64,000 bases of DNA from Bin87 sp965116785. Its GTDB lineage: Bacteria; Chloroflexota; Dehalococcoidia; Lucifugimonadales; UBA3495. Below the pieces are notes generated by a model. The model searched no databases and had not been told where the DNA came from. It saw only the letters and a list, made by a program, of their open reading frames with translations. Made by a program: the position numbers and the translations under genes. The stretch lies in contig OZ220731.1 in NCBI GenBank assembly GCA_965116785.1, positions 3,162,001 to 3,226,000 on the forward strand, in the 5' to 3' direction. Of the stretch, positions 49,225 through 60,400 are shown piece by piece; position 1 is the stretch's first letter, and each line of letters opens with the position of its first letter.

Positions 49225-52200
49225 CTAACGGACCCCGACCGACACCGTGGCGTAGGCGCCAGTCCCTTCCCGATTCACCGCCGCCACGCGCACCTGGTAC
49301 GTGCCGCTGAGCGGTCCCATGACGCCCGCAACTCTGACCATGTCGCCTCTGTGGGTGGAGCAGGCTTCCGTCAGCGCCGGCGGGTCGTCCGAAACTGGGC
49401 ATCGTTTGGACAGCCAAGCCCCGGACGTCCCGCTGCGGTATTCCACACGGTAGCTCGTGATGTCGGAGCCGCCGTCGCTGGCGGGCGGGGACCAAGACAC
49501 TACGATTTCCTTCTTGGTTGTCCCATCTACATCCACAAAGCTCATCGGAGGATCGTGCATCAAGTTCAGCGGCGCGCTGGGTTTCGTGCTGGGCGTAGCC
49601 GATTGCTCGGAAGTAGGGTTGCCGAACCGCTGGCCATCTTGCTCGTTGGAGTTTCCGGCCGCCACGCGCACCTTGTACTCGACGTTGTTTACGAGGTCGC
49701 CAATGGTGTAGGAAGTGGTCGTGTCCCCGGTCTGGATCGTCGTCCAATCCGCAACGTCGGCCTTGCGGTACTGTACCTGGTAGTCACTCAGAGCCGGATT
49801 GCCTTGATCGGTGGGAACATCCCAAGACACCCCGATAGAGCCGTTGCCCGGCGTAAGTACCAGATTGCGTGGGATGCCCGGCACCCGGTCCTTCGTCGTC
49901 GGCGTGGCCAACGACGGGCTGGTGAAGGGACCCGTTCCTTCACTGTTGGTGGCCGCTACCTGCACCTGATATTCGCTGTCATTTTCAAGCGATTCGATGG
50001 TGTAGGAGGTGGTCGTGGTCTCGGTCTCGGTCGAGACCGTTGTCCATTCTCCCGTTGTGCCCTTGCGGTACTGCACCGAGTATCCGCTGATTGGGCGGCC
50101 TCCGTCGTCTGAGGGCGGGTCCCACTGCGCACCGATTTCGCCGTCTCCCGCGGAAAGCGCCAGGTTGCGCGGCGCAGCGGGCGGGCCGACGGGCGTCGCT
50201 CGCGCCGCAGGGAAGGTGTATTCGGAGGTCCCCACGCTGTTCCGGGACGCCACTCGCACCTCGTACTCCTGGCCGTTGGTCAGATCGGTGATGGTGGCAG
50301 TCGTAGGCGTAGTTCTCCCTACGCTCAATGAACTCCAGCCCTCATCCCCGGGGCCGTATCTGTGTGCCTCGCGGTACTGCACCTGGTAGCCGCTCAAGGT
50401 CGGGTTGCCGAGGTCGGATGGCACACCCCATTCGACTGCGATCTGCCGGTCGCCCGCCGTCAGCCAGGGGGGTGTGCCGTGGTCGGTGTACGGAACGCCC
50501 GGAACGCGGCGCGCGCTGGGATCGAAGACCGGCAAGTCGTCGGGGTCGTCGTCCAGCAGGGCGACCGACACGCTGGCCGGCGAGCCGGGGCTGTAGCCGT
50601 CACCGTCCTTGACGGTGACGGTCAGCGTAGCGTCCTCATCGTTCCTGTCGTCGTTATCCGGGAAGAAGATCAGTAAGCCTCGGATCCAGCCGGCCGGGAT
50701 AGTGACCGTCCGGTCGCCGTCATCAATCAGGAAGTCCCCGCCGCCTTGGACGTTGACGGTCACATCGAGGTCGGCATCGAGGTACTCTGCCAGAGAGAAG
50801 TCGAACCTGATGGTATCGGTCTCGTAGTACTCGGCGCCATTGCTGGGTCTCGTAATACTGACAGCGACTTCATCGGGCGTCGCCGCAACCGGCTCGGTGT
50901 AATCGCAGACGGAGCGGATGTTCACATCATGTGTAATCTGCACGGCGGCCACCCGCGCCTCGTAGGTTATGCCGTTGGTCAGCCCGGTGACGGCCACTGT
51001 CCAAGTCAGGTCACCGTTGGATCTTCCGAGATTATCCAAGTTGATGACGCGGGGCCACTCTTGCCACCCCGTAACCCCCTGCTCCCGGTACTCCAGGATG
51101 TAGTTGTTGAGGTTCGGGTTGTCCATGTCGGCGGACATCCAGGTCGCCACGATCCTCCCGGCGCCCGGGGTGAGCGTCAGGTTCCGCGGGAGGTTGTCGG
51201 TCGGACAGGGACGCGGAACGGCGGGGGGCGTCGGAACATTGGGTGTTACTATCGCTTCCGTCCATTCGCCGTTTATATTGTTGGGTGTGCCAGCCACCAC
51301 CGCCCTCACTCGCACCTCGTATGGCTCGCCGTTGACTAGGCGCTCTTCGCCGCTGAGCAACTGCCCTTCGCTGTCGGTCCGCGGGATTTCATGGAAGGAA
51401 TACCTCCCCAGGCCGTCCCTAGACGAAGTCCGGTAGCCGCCTAACCATGATAGTCGATACTCCACCTCAAAGTGGGTGTAAAGCGGTTCTCCGGTGTTGA
51501 CGATATTTCCCCACGTCAAATAGATGCTGCGGTCGCCTGGCGTCAGCGTCAGGTCGGGCGCCGCCGGGGGATTGGACGGCGTATCATACTGGACGGATTC
51601 ACCCGGGTAGGGGGCATCATTGACCGCCCGCGCCATGACTTGGTACGAACCGCTGTGGAGCGCCATGTACCCCACTCCGAATCTCGAAGGGGAGCTCGCG
51701 CTCGCCCATTCATCCGTATTCGTCGGTGTCCAAGTGATGGCGGTGGGGTCTGTGGCGCTTACCTGGCCCACGCGGAACTCGTAACTGCCGATGCCGCCGC
51801 TGCCCAAGTCAGTCGGAGGAGTCAATTCGATCCAGAGAATCTCAACGGGACTTTCAATCTCGGTAGTATCCGGGTCATCACTGATTCCGTGCTCCCGCCA
51901 GACACGCGCAATGGTAGGCGGTCCGGGCCGGCGCTGCGCGCCGAACTCTTGCCAGGTGGCCGTGCCGTCATTGTCGAAGTCCACGCTCAGGGCCGGATAG
52001 TTGTAGTCCGCGCCGAAGTCCCAGGGGTCGTCCTGTCCGGTGGCGTGGCTGTTGTCCCCGTCGGCGTTGTCCAGGTCCAGGTTCCACGCCGAGTAGATGC
52101 CGGTGTAGCCGGTGGGGGCGCGCAGCTCCGCGCCGGTCTTGCCGGTTGCACCATCGGTCGCGGTCTCCGCTCCGTCTATCGCGTCGCTGTTGTCTACGTC

Positions 52201-54894
52201 GTCATTGCCGATGCCCACCGCGCGGCCGCTGGCCTCGGTGTCCCAATAGCTGTTGATTACCCTGCCTGTGAACGTGTCTTCGTCGGCGTTCGATCCCACA
52301 AGGCCGCCCATATTGACGCCGCCTGTCACCGTCCCGGTCGCGTATGAGGCCGTAATGCTGCCACCTAGGTTCGAGCCGACCAGCCCGCCCACATCCAGGT
52401 TGCTCGAGGTTACCGCGCCGGTGGCGTAGGATGCCGACACCGCCCCGCGGTTCCGGCCCACCAGTCCACCGGTGTTGTTCTGGTCGTTGCTCACGGATAC
52501 GGCCGCGTAGCTGGCGGATACGACGCCCACCCTGTCGTTGTGGCCGACCAGTCCACCCACGTTGTTGTTTCCGTTTACACTGCCGGTTGCCCAGGATGCG
52601 ACAACCCGCCCCCGATTGTCACCGACAAGGACGCCCGTTCCGCCGCGGCCCGTCACGTTGGCGTCCGCCACGCCCAAGTTGTGCGCTACGCCGTCTATCC
52701 TGCCGAACAGCCCGATCAACCCCTCTGTGCGGTCGATGAACAGGTTGCTGATGGCATGGCCGTTGCCCTCGAAGGTTGTGTCGAACGGGTTGGGGTCGTC
52801 GCCGATGGGGTCCCAGCCCCTGATCACGTCGTCGCTGGTGTCAGTGGTGCCCATGTCGTCCACGTTGGCGTAGTCGTCGTCGGACCGATCACCCTTGACG
52901 CCCGTGTCGAAGTCTAGGTTCGCCGTGAGCTCGTAGCCGGTGCAGCCCGTATCCGGGCAGCCCATGCCCGCCACCGGGTTGGGGAAGGCGTCGTCGTAGG
53001 CCTCTGCCTCGTCGAAGTCGGCGGTGCCGGTATCGTCCGTCACCGCACCGTCGCCGTCTAGGTCCCAGCGGATGGCGTTGAGCTGCGCCAGGTTGGCGAC
53101 TTCTATCAGCCCGTCATCGTCGGCGTCGTAGTCCGGGGCAGTGATGAAGACCGTCGGATCGGACCACTCGCCGTACACGGTGTCCGCGGTGGGGTTCTCC
53201 CGGCTGTGCGCCTGCACCCGCGCCTGGTAGCGGGTCCGGGCTGCAAGGTCGAGGCGCTCGTCGTCTGCCGTGTTCTCCGTTCCCTTGTCGTCGTCGTAGG
53301 CGGTAATCACTCCGCTCGTGGCGGCGCTCCCGAAGCTGCCGGCGTCCCCCCAGCCGGTCCAGGAGGCGCAGGGGGCATTGATGTCGCTCAGGCAGCGCCG
53401 GACTTCGATCTGGTACTGGAAGATGGGGTGCGCCCCGGTGTAGGACGGCTCGCCCCAGGACATCCTGGCGCTCACGTGCGTGATCTCCGACACCGCGACG
53501 TTCCGCGGCACGCTGGGAGCCGACGACACCGTGAACACCGGGGAGAGGGCGTAGAGGGGATAATCCGAAGTTGGGCCAAAGTTGCGGCCGTCGTTGAGCG
53601 CGTCGTTCGCGTCGTTCGCCAAGCCAATCCGCACAGAGAAGGAGTGTCCGAAGTGAGCGTCGGTCACTCCCTCGCAATCGTCATCGCTGCCGGTCCAGAC
53701 AATGCTGGCTGACCGGTCGGCGCCAGACTCGTCCTTGTTGGCAGTTTCGTCCCAGTCACCGTCGCAGAAGTCGCCGTAGTCGTCGGCGACCTTGGCGCCG
53801 TTGAAGTTGCCGCTGCCGTCCACGCTCAGCGCGTAGATAGGCACGCCCGTGCCGGTGAGAGCGGTGTTGTCGTTGGCGTCCACGGTCTCGGTGGAGCCCA
53901 GCGCCCGGAACTGGTTGCGGTAGGGCCGGATCGCCTCGTGGCCGCCGCCGGCGTGGGCCTGCGCGAAGAGGTTGTAGTGGGCGATGCTCGCGCCGCTGGC
54001 GTCGCGCTCGCCGGAGGTGACGAACAACAGGCGGAACTGGTTGCCGGCGTCGCTGGTGGCCCCGGGTATCAGCGGCCAGTCGCCCGGAACGGTCTGTACC
54101 GTCGGCGCGCCCTGGTCCACCACCTTGAACACGGGTGAGATGGCGTAGATTGACCGATTCCCGGTGTTAACTGCATCGCCTCTGCTTAGAGGAGCCAGAT
54201 CGACATCGCCGTATCGGACATTCAGACCGGCGCCCAGGGCACGGCTGATCGTTCCAAGCAGGTACTCCGTCCCGTCGTTTCCTGAACCGGTCCAGGCTTC
54301 AGGGTTGGTGGTAAACGTGTCGCCGGCTTCGTTCCGGGCTTCCGTCGAGTCCCAGCTTCCGTCGTAGAAGTCCCCGTAGTCGTCGGCGGCCTTTGCGCCG
54401 TCCAGCCAGTAGATGGGGACTCCCGTTCCGGTGGTGACGGTGTTGTCCCGGGCGTCGACGTTCTGGGTGGAGACCAGCGCGCGAAACTCGCCGCGCAGCG
54501 CCCTGATGTTGGGGGCCACGGTGTCGCGGTCCAGCACGCTGCCGCCCTGCACGAAGGCGTTGTAGTCTTTGATGTTCCCTGAGGTGCCATTGCGCGACGC
54601 CGCGCTGAGGAACAGCAGGCGGAATTCATCGTCTACGTTGAGGCCCGAAGGCTTGAGCGCCCAGTCGTTGGGCACCTCATAGGTCTGCGGCGTCGGCCCC
54701 GCCGTCTGTGCCCGCGCGACGTTGTCAGAAGCGGTCAGCGCGAAGAGGGCGAGTACGCCAAGGAGAAGGAAGAGGAGGGAGAGCGGCGCAACCCGCCGCA
54801 GGGCCGTCATTCCGCGGCCCCAGAGCGGGGGGTGAACAGGGCGCGAGGCTGTAGGGCGGGCCTTTGCGGACCGGGACATCAACAGGTTGAACAT
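49225..54894 (-). CDS. Giant secreted Fn3/GLUG surface protein (1889 residues)
   Basis: A signal peptide or anchor lies at 29-62 (ALRRVAPLSLLFLLLGVLALF). Two related N-terminal domains follow (about 70-265 and 268-475), each starting with NDWALKP/GDWPLIP and FRLLFLS/V and containing TGTGVPIY and ADDYGDF. An Fn3 domain comes next, then DYDADDDGLIEVANLAQLNAIRWDL at about 586 and GLUG repeats (VGGLVG...GAVSASYATG) at about 758-888. Further Fn3 domains follow, a Calx-beta-like part (ETDTIRFDFSLAE, 1340-1450), and four final Fn3 domains (PRNLxLxxGDGxI..W). In all there are about eight Fn3 domains. It is probably exported and cell-surface bound, and may mediate adhesion. It resembles the gene at 57478 and has a decayed continuation at its 3' side. 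Confidence 0.88.
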   Translation of the reverse strand: MFNLLMSRSAKARPTASRPVHPPLWGRGMTALRRVAPLSLLFLLLGVLALFALTASDNVARAQTAGPTPQTYEVPNDWALKPSGLNVDDEFRLLFLSAASRNGTSGNIKDYNAFVQGGSVLDRDTVAPNIRALRGEFRALVSTQNVDARDNTVTTGTGVPIYWLDGAKAADDYGDFYDGSWDSTEARNEAGDTFTTNPEAWTGSGNDGTEYLLGTISRALGAGLNVRYGDVDLAPLSRGDAVNTGNRSIYAISPVFKVVDQGAPTVQTVPGDWPLIPGATSDAGNQFRLLFVTSGERDASGASIAHYNLFAQAHAGGGHEAIRPYRNQFRALGSTETVDANDNTALTGTGVPIYALSVDGSGNFNGAKVADDYGDFCDGDWDETANKDESGADRSASIVWTGSDDDCEGVTDAHFGHSFSVRIGLANDANDALNDGRNFGPTSDYPLYALSPVFTVSSAPSVPRNVAVSEITHVSARMSWGEPSYTGAHPIFQYQIEVRRCLSDINAPCASWTGWGDAGSFGSAATSGVITAYDDDKGTENTADDERLDLAARTRYQARVQAHSRENPTADTVYGEWSDPTVFITAPDYDADDDGLIEVANLAQLNAIRWDLDGDGAVTDDTGTADFDEAEAYDDAFPNPVAGMGCPDTGCTGYELTANLDFDTGVKGDRSDDDYANVDDMGTTDTSDDVIRGWDPIGDDPNPFDTTFEGNGHAISNLFIDRTEGLIGLFGRIDGVAHNLGVADANVTGRGGTGVLVGDNRGRVVASWATGSVNGNNNVGGLVGHNDRVGVVSASYAAVSVSNDQNNTGGLVGRNRGAVSASYATGAVTSSNLDVGGLVGSNLGGSITASYATGTVTGGVNMGGLVGSNADEDTFTGRVINSYWDTEASGRAVGIGNDDVDNSDAIDGAETATDGATGKTGAELRAPTGYTGIYSAWNLDLDNADGDNSHATGQDDPWDFGADYNYPALSVDFDNDGTATWQEFGAQRRPGPPTIARVWREHGISDDPDTTEIESPVEILWIELTPPTDLGSGGIGSYEFRVGQVSATDPTAITWTPTNTDEWASASSPSRFGVGYMALHSGSYQVMARAVNDAPYPGESVQYDTPSNPPAAPDLTLTPGDRSIYLTWGNIVNTGEPLYTHFEVEYRLSWLGGYRTSSRDGLGRYSFHEIPRTDSEGQLLSGEERLVNGEPYEVRVRAVVAGTPNNINGEWTEAIVTPNVPTPPAVPRPCPTDNLPRNLTLTPGAGRIVATWMSADMDNPNLNNYILEYREQGVTGWQEWPRVINLDNLGRSNGDLTWTVAVTGLTNGITYEARVAAVQITHDVNIRSVCDYTEPVAATPDEVAVSITRPSNGAEYYETDTIRFDFSLAEYLDADLDVTVNVQGGGDFLIDDGDRTVTIPAGWIRGLLIFFPDNDDRNDEDATLTVTVKDGDGYSPGSPASVSVALLDDDPDDLPVFDPSARRVPGVPYTDHGTPPWLTAGDRQIAVEWGVPSDLGNPTLSGYQVQYREAHRYGPGDEGWSSLSVGRTTPTTATITDLTNGQEYEVRVASRNSVGTSEYTFPAARATPVGPPAAPRNLALSAGDGEIGAQWDPPSDDGGRPISGYSVQYRKGTTGEWTTVSTETETTTTSYTIESLENDSEYQVQVAATNSEGTGPFTSPSLATPTTKDRVPGIPRNLVLTPGNGSIGVSWDVPTDQGNPALSDYQVQYRKADVADWTTIQTGDTTTSYTIGDLVNNVEYKVRVAAGNSNEQDGQRFGNPTSEQSATPSTKPSAPLNLMHDPPMSFVDVDGTTKKEIVVSWSPPASDGGSDITSYRVEYRSGTSGAWLSKRCPVSDDPPALTEACSTHRGDMVRVAGVMGPLSGTYQVRVAAVNREGTGAYATVSVGVR

Positions 54895-55375
54895 GGCGCT
54901 GCTATATTCCTTCCGCAGGCGGTATCGCTACACGCCCGCTCTCATTTGCTCTCTGGATGCGGGCGATTTTAACATTTCAATCAATGCGTCCCAACGCATG
55001 ATGCGTGCGGATATCACGTTATTCCGCACCCCTGTGAGCCGGAACCCCTCTGCCTCGGTCCCGACTGGACGCCGGAAATTGGGTGCCGGATTGCCCTCCA
55101 ACGCCAGGGCCAGGACGGGCGGGCGTGGTAGCGTCCGTGCCGGAGCGCTCCAACGTCCCCGGCAAAGTGGAAACACGCCGTCATTTCCGCCGATTCAACC
55201 TGCCGCTATATGTGTACATCACAACAGCAACGGGTTCATCTGCCATCTTACCCTGAGCGGAGACGGGCGGTAGATTGGTTGCAGCGTCTCATATCCGGCG
55301 CCTTGCTTTGGATAGGTATCCCATGCGGACGTGAGTAACGCCCGTGGTTTCAGTGTTGGTGGACTGGACAAGAGG
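54895..55375. other. Intergenic region upstream of the giant Fn3 gene
   Basis: No convincing gene or RNA is seen. The minus strand should carry the promoter of the Fn3 gene, but no strong -35/-10 pair was found. The plus strand leads into the response-regulator remnant at 55376. Confidence 0.4.
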
Positions 55376-55624
55376 TCAACCCGTACCCCTTACCGACATT
55401 GAACGCCGGGCCTGGCCGAGCTGGCGTCCCATGCCGGGCGGGTGCTGACCTACGATCACCTGCTGCGCCGGGTCTGGAGGCTCGATGGCGACGCCGACGT
55501 TCGTCCGATGCGCACCGCCATCAGCAGCCTGCGCCGCAAGCTGGGCGACGATGCGGAGCATCCCACCTACATCTTCACTCAGCTCCGCGTCGGCTGCCGG
55601 ATGCCGGATGCCCAAGGGGTATGA
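55376..55624 (+). pseudogene. Fragment of an OmpR/PhoB-type response-regulator DNA-binding domain
   Basis: LTDIERR (55390-55410) and, after a one-base shift, AELASHAGRVLTYDHLLRRVW, MRTAISSLRRKLGDDAEHPTYI and LRVGCRMP match the winged-helix effector domain of OmpR-family regulators (LTxxEyxLLxxLaxxxGrVlt...VRxlRxKL...YixTvrGxGYR). The receiver domain is absent and the frames are broken, so this is a remnant. Confidence 0.75.
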
Positions 55625-55802
55625 GCCTGGGGAGACAGAGGCGGAGCCTTAGGGTTGTCTGGGTGGGCCGAGGACTGTCCGGCACGGAGGGTAAACTCCT
55701 GCGGACACGGCTGGGGCTCGGGGTTTTCAGAGCCTCCTACTGTCACTTTCTCTCCGCCGTTTACAGTCTGACCTTATACACAACCCCCGACGGGAGGTAT
55801 TG

Positions 55803-56390
55803 ATGCTCTGGGAATACATTCGGCTTGTCAGGATTCTAACTTGGCTCGAGCGTATTGTGGTCTTCCTGACAACATTCGTGATCCCGGGGTCCATTCAGTT
55901 GTGGCAGGGTTGGCGGAACACTGGATACTGCCCTTCATGCTTAGACTGGGGTGAGGCTGCCCTGTATTTTGTATGGTCCCAAGTAGCCATGTTGATTATT
56001 GCATGGTCGACCAAGCAGGTCAGGGCCAGAGTGAACCGGGAACTTGAATGGAGATTCTCGGAACTGAACGAGAGCATCGACCACGTCAGCGAAGAACACC
56101 AGCGAGGCATGACCGGCATCAGGGGTCAGGTGGACGACCTCCGCGACTGGGTGAGGGAACTCCACCGCACCCTATCTGATGAGTTGGGGGTTGAGCTTCC
56201 CCGTCTGACTCATACGGTTAGTTTCAGTGCCTCATCTGGCCCTTCTGAAGTCAGTTTTGACGTCCGCGTGGATTCGGTGAAACGGAGAACACGCCTCTTA
56301 CGTTGGCTCAAACGACAGCCGGGCAACCTTCGACGATGGATTGTCAAGGTCTTCTGGGATTGGCGAATGTATGGGACAACCTCACGGTGA
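55803..56390 (+). CDS. Uncharacterised membrane protein with coiled coil
   Basis: This 195-residue protein follows GGGAGG. Two hydrophobic stretches (LERIVVFLTTFVIPGSIQLW and ALYFVWSQVAMLIIAW) form a membrane hairpin. A charged helix, TKQVRARVNRELEWRFSELNESIDHVSEEHQRGM, suits a coiled coil. A beta-rich part with VSFSASSGPSEVSFDVRVDS then leads into a basic tail. No family is recognised. It may be a membrane-bound scaffold. It is isolated on the plus strand among pseudogenes, yet shows intact coding structure. Confidence 0.65.
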   Translation: MLWEYIRLVRILTWLERIVVFLTTFVIPGSIQLWQGWRNTGYCPSCLDWGEAALYFVWSQVAMLIIAWSTKQVRARVNRELEWRFSELNESIDHVSEEHQRGMTGIRGQVDDLRDWVRELHRTLSDELGVELPRLTHTVSFSASSGPSEVSFDVRVDSVKRRTRLLRWLKRQPGNLRRWIVKVFWDWRMYGTTSR

Positions 56391-56752
56391 GGTATTCGAC
56401 CCTGATGCCGGTTCCGGCAGCGGCGCCTTCAGGTCTGGGCCGTTCTTCGGGTTCGCCGTGCCTGATCTGATAGCGCATGGCTCCCTCGGCGTCCGCAGTG
56501 CCGGTAACGCACGTCAGGACGGTGCCGGCGGTTATCGGAGGCAGTGCTTCTCCGGGGAAGCCGAGCGTGGTTATGCTGCGCAAGTCGTCGTCGGCGCGGA
56601 GCTTCGAGGTGGCGTGTCTCGAAAAGGCGGTTTCGACCTGGTCGGCCGGGATACCAGCGCCGTTGTCTTGTATCCCGATTGATCTCGTGCCGCCGTGTTC
56701 GACGACATCACCAGCCTGGATTTGCCCGGCGACGTCTGGGTGGCAGGACTTG
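56390..56752 (-). pseudogene. Truncated mutL relic
   Basis: Minus-strand translation gives CHPDVAGQIQAGDVVEHG, then RSIGIQDNGAGIPADQVETAF, RADDDLRSITTLGFPGEALPPI and AAGTGIRVEYL. These correspond to the N-terminal GHKL ATPase of MutL (AGEVVExP, DNGxGI, TxGFRGEALxSI, GTxVxVxxLF). The segments lie in different frames, a central part between GDVVE and the IQDNG block is missing, and GFRGEAL reads GFPGEAL. It is not functional. Confidence 0.8.
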
Positions 56753-56995
56753 GATGCCCAGATGACCCGGTTGGTCTTGGCGTGACGGACTTGGAGGCAG
56801 CCAAACGCGGCCCAACTGGTCGGCGTGGTCGGTCGGGAAATGGGCCTGGGCCGGCCGCAGTAGTGGAAATGCCAGAACTACCGCCAGCAGCCGCCCGAAC
56901 GGTGGTGGTACAGGAAATCGGGGCATTTGGCGCCGATAACGCCACTGGCTGCCACTGACCATGGGTCAGTCTTCGCCTTTCTGGGCGGGTTACCT

Positions 56996-57215
56996 CGGAG
57001 CGGCCTGTACGGCGATATCAATCTGGCGGTGGCCAAGATATTGGGCCGCGGCCCGGTCAACCGCACCCGAGCTTTCACCGAGTTGTAGTTCCCCTACCTG
57101 TTCGAGGACCGTTCCGGTTGTCCCAGCAAGGGGAATTACAAGGGCAATGTGGAGGGAACGGTGGCCTATGCCCAACGTCCCCCTGACGTTGCCTCGCCTC
57201 CGCCAGCGATACGGC
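56996..57215 (+). pseudogene. IS21-family istA transposase fragment
   Basis: RSGLYGDINLAVAKILGRGP, NRTRAFTEL, then a TAG stop, FPYLFEDRSGCPSKGNYKGNVEGTVAYAQR and, in a shifted frame, NVPLTLPRL match the IstA core (YDNxxxAVxKxL...RxFxELxxHYxFxxRFCRPGKGNDKGxVExxVGYxRRNF). The in-frame TAG appears where family members have CAG. The fragment has neither ends nor istB. Confidence 0.75.
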
Positions 57216-57477
57216 GGCGGCACCTGTGCCTGACCTACGGGTCCGCAACCGTGTTCGACACGTCAGTCAACCACAGCGCAGGATATTCCAGCCCGGCGGC
57301 GTGTTCCGCCAGCTCAGCGACGGACGACGGCCGCGTGATCCCGGAAGCCGACGACTGCATCATCGTCCAAGGCCGGCTTTTGATACGCGAACGCCGAGGA
57401 CGAGGCAGCGGCCCGGAACGGGATGCCGAAAGAAGGCAAAAACGAGCCCGTCGGATGGTTACGCCATCGTCGCCACA
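57216..57477. other. No gene supported
   Basis: The stretch between the istA relic and the second giant Fn3 gene has no conserved coding signal on either strand. It ends at the stop of the minus-strand Fn3 gene. Confidence 0.4.
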
Positions 57478-60400
57478 CTACTGGGAGGTCGAGACGGATA
57501 CCGGCCCGGCGATGGGTCCGCTGCCCGCGTCGTTGAGAGCCCGCACCCGGATCCGGTACTCGAGGTTCCCCTCGCTCACTCCCAGTTGGGGCGAGGTATC
57601 GTAACGCGATCGCTTGGGACCGTGCTGCCAATCGCCCCAACCCGAGGCGGTCCTGACGCGCAGACTCAGCTGGTAGGCGTCGAAGCGCGGGTAACCTTCG
57701 TCGGCGGGCGCGCTCCAGGAGACCTGGACGTAGGCTCTACCGTTCGGGTAGTGGCCCAACTCGGCCCTGAGGTCACGGGGCGGGCCCGGAACACGTGGTG
57801 GTTCCTCCGTGGTCACCCTCATCGGCCCGGCCATCCCGTTGCACTGAACGTACCCTGCGCTCACCAGCACCTCGTGCTCCACGTCGTTCCGCAATCCGGT
57901 GAGCGTCCTCGACGTGCTGGTGGTCCACCGGCAATCCCAATAGCGAGCGCCGGCCTGGCGGTATTGGACCGCGTAGCCATCATGCTCGTCGTCGCGCCGC
58001 GGCGGGTCCCAGGACGCCGCTATCTGCCTATTGTCCGGCATCAGCAGCAAGTTGCGCGGCGCCCAGGGTGAACGGTCCTCCCCTTGTCTGACGGCGGCAT
58101 CGCCGCCCGGGGCGGCCCTCACGGGACCGGCAATGCCATCGCAACGCTCGTAGCCCGCGCTCACCAGCACCTCGTAATTCCGGCCGTTCTCCAGACCGGT
58201 GAGAGTGACTGCGGCGCCGGTGGTCCACTGGCAGTTCCAGGGATGGCGACCAACCTTGCGGTACTGCACGGCGTAGCCCTCAATCTCAGGTACTCCGCGG
58301 TCCAACGGGAGGTCCCACGATACCTCTATCTGCCCGACGCCTGGCGCCAACTGCACGTTGCGCGGTTCCGAGGGCTCACGGGTTCGCTTCGTGTTCCTCC
58401 CGGGCTTTTTCGATGGTGTTGCCCGTTCCGGTCCAATGACCCCGAGCTGCTGGTCGCGTGAGTTGATCACCAGCACACGCACCTCGTACTCGACGCCATT
58501 CCACAGACGCTGAATAACGCCGCCGCTGCGGTCATACCAGCCATTCTCGACCCAGGACTCATTTCCATCCGCTTCACGGTATTCCACGAGGTAGCAGTAG
58601 CAGTTGCCCGGCACGCTCGGGTGAGGGTCCCACGACATGCTGATGATGCCGTCGCCCGGCGTCAGGGCCAGGGTCTGGTTGATGGCCGGCGCGGGCGGCA
58701 CGGGCGGCGTGACCGAGCGCTCTTCCAGGGTCACCCGCTTTGGACCGGCAGTGGCCTCTCCATAGGAATCGAAGACCGTCACCCTCACCTCGTAGGTCTC
58801 TCCGTTTTCTAGGTAATCAATGAACGCGCCGGCGCCCCTGGTCTCTTCCGCTTCGGTCCAACTCGGGGAACCATCCTCGCGGTACTCCACCAGATAGATC
58901 GGCCTGTTCTTGAACAGGCGCTGCGGCCTGTCCCACGTCACCTCAATCGTGCCGTCTCCCGGCGTCAGCGTCAGATTGCGCGGCGCGGAGGGTTGCCGTT
59001 CCGGATAGCGCGGAGGATTGGTTAGCAGGCTGTCGGTCCAAACGCTTACCGGTCCCACGGCGGGCCCGGAACGCCGTTTGCCGTCCTTGATGTGATACGC
59101 CTCCACCGACACCTGGTAATGGCGGTCGCTGCTCAGCCCGGCATCGATGGTCCGCGCGTTGATCGAGAGGTCGTCGTGCCGCAGGACGCCGTGGCGTTCG
59201 GTTGAAACATCCCGGTAGCGTATGAAGTAACCGCGCAGCGGCGGGTACCCCTCGAAATCAGGGGAGTCCCATTCCACGACCATCCACGTGTTGCCCGCCG
59301 TCACGGTCAGGTTCCGGGGAGCGGAGGGCAGGTCCGGGTCCGGCTTGGTCGTGACCGGAGTGCCTCCTGGCGTGGCCGACAGTGTGACCGACGGCCCGTA
59401 ACCCGCGCCGTTGGAAATCACCACCTGCACCTCATAGGTCCGGCCGTTGGTCAGACCGGTGAAGGTCTTGGTTCTCCCAGTCTCCTGGAACCTTTCCCAA
59501 ACGTTCTCGCCGGCTGCGCGGATGGACACGCTATACGCTTGGAAGGGTGGATAGCCCGGGTCGTCGGGCGGGTCCCATTTCGCCGTGATCTGTCCGTCGC
59601 CCGGGGTCAGGGTCAGGTTTTCTATTGGTCCGGGGCGGCGCTGCGACTTGCCGGTGGTGGCATACTCGCCCATGTGCCCAAGCAGACCGATGGCCGCGAC
59701 CCGCACCTCCCAGTCGTCGTCCGACCCGATGCCGGTAATCCAGACCCGGAATCCTTCCAGAGTTGCCCGGGGCGCTTGCGTCCAATCGGTCCACGCGGCG
59801 TCCCCCACCTGTCGATACTGCACCGAGTAACTCGCGACACCGGGTGGATTGCCCAAGTCCGCGGGCGCGACCCAGTAGACCTCCATTATCCGGGAGCCAT
59901 CGTTGGGCGACGTCCGGATCACCGCCTGCAAGTCGCGCGGCGGGCCGGGCATCCGGGGTTCCTGGGTTTCCACCATTTTCAGGGCAGAGTAGCCGCCAAG
60001 GACATACCCGCCCCTCTCAGCGAGCAACGTTCCGACCCGTATCTCATAGGTCCCCACCTCGAGGCCGGTGATGGTGGCGCTGCGGGCCGCGGTGTCGATG
60101 ATCAGTTGCCAGTCGACCCAGACCGTGCTGTCCACGGACCGATACTGAACGATGTATCCCACTTGGTTGGAAGACGGTTGCTGTGGCGCGCCCCATTCCA
60201 CAATGACCTGCTCGGCGCCGGGAACCAGGCGCAGGTTGCGGGGCGCGTTGGGATTGGCCGCGGGCGTGGTGTCCGAAACCGGGATGGCGTTCGCTGGTCC
60301 GACCGGCAGGCCGATGTTGGTGGATTGAATGACCACGTAACAGTCCACAGTGAGCGTACCGCTGGTCGGACAGGACAGCAGGGCCGGTTGCCCCGGCTCC

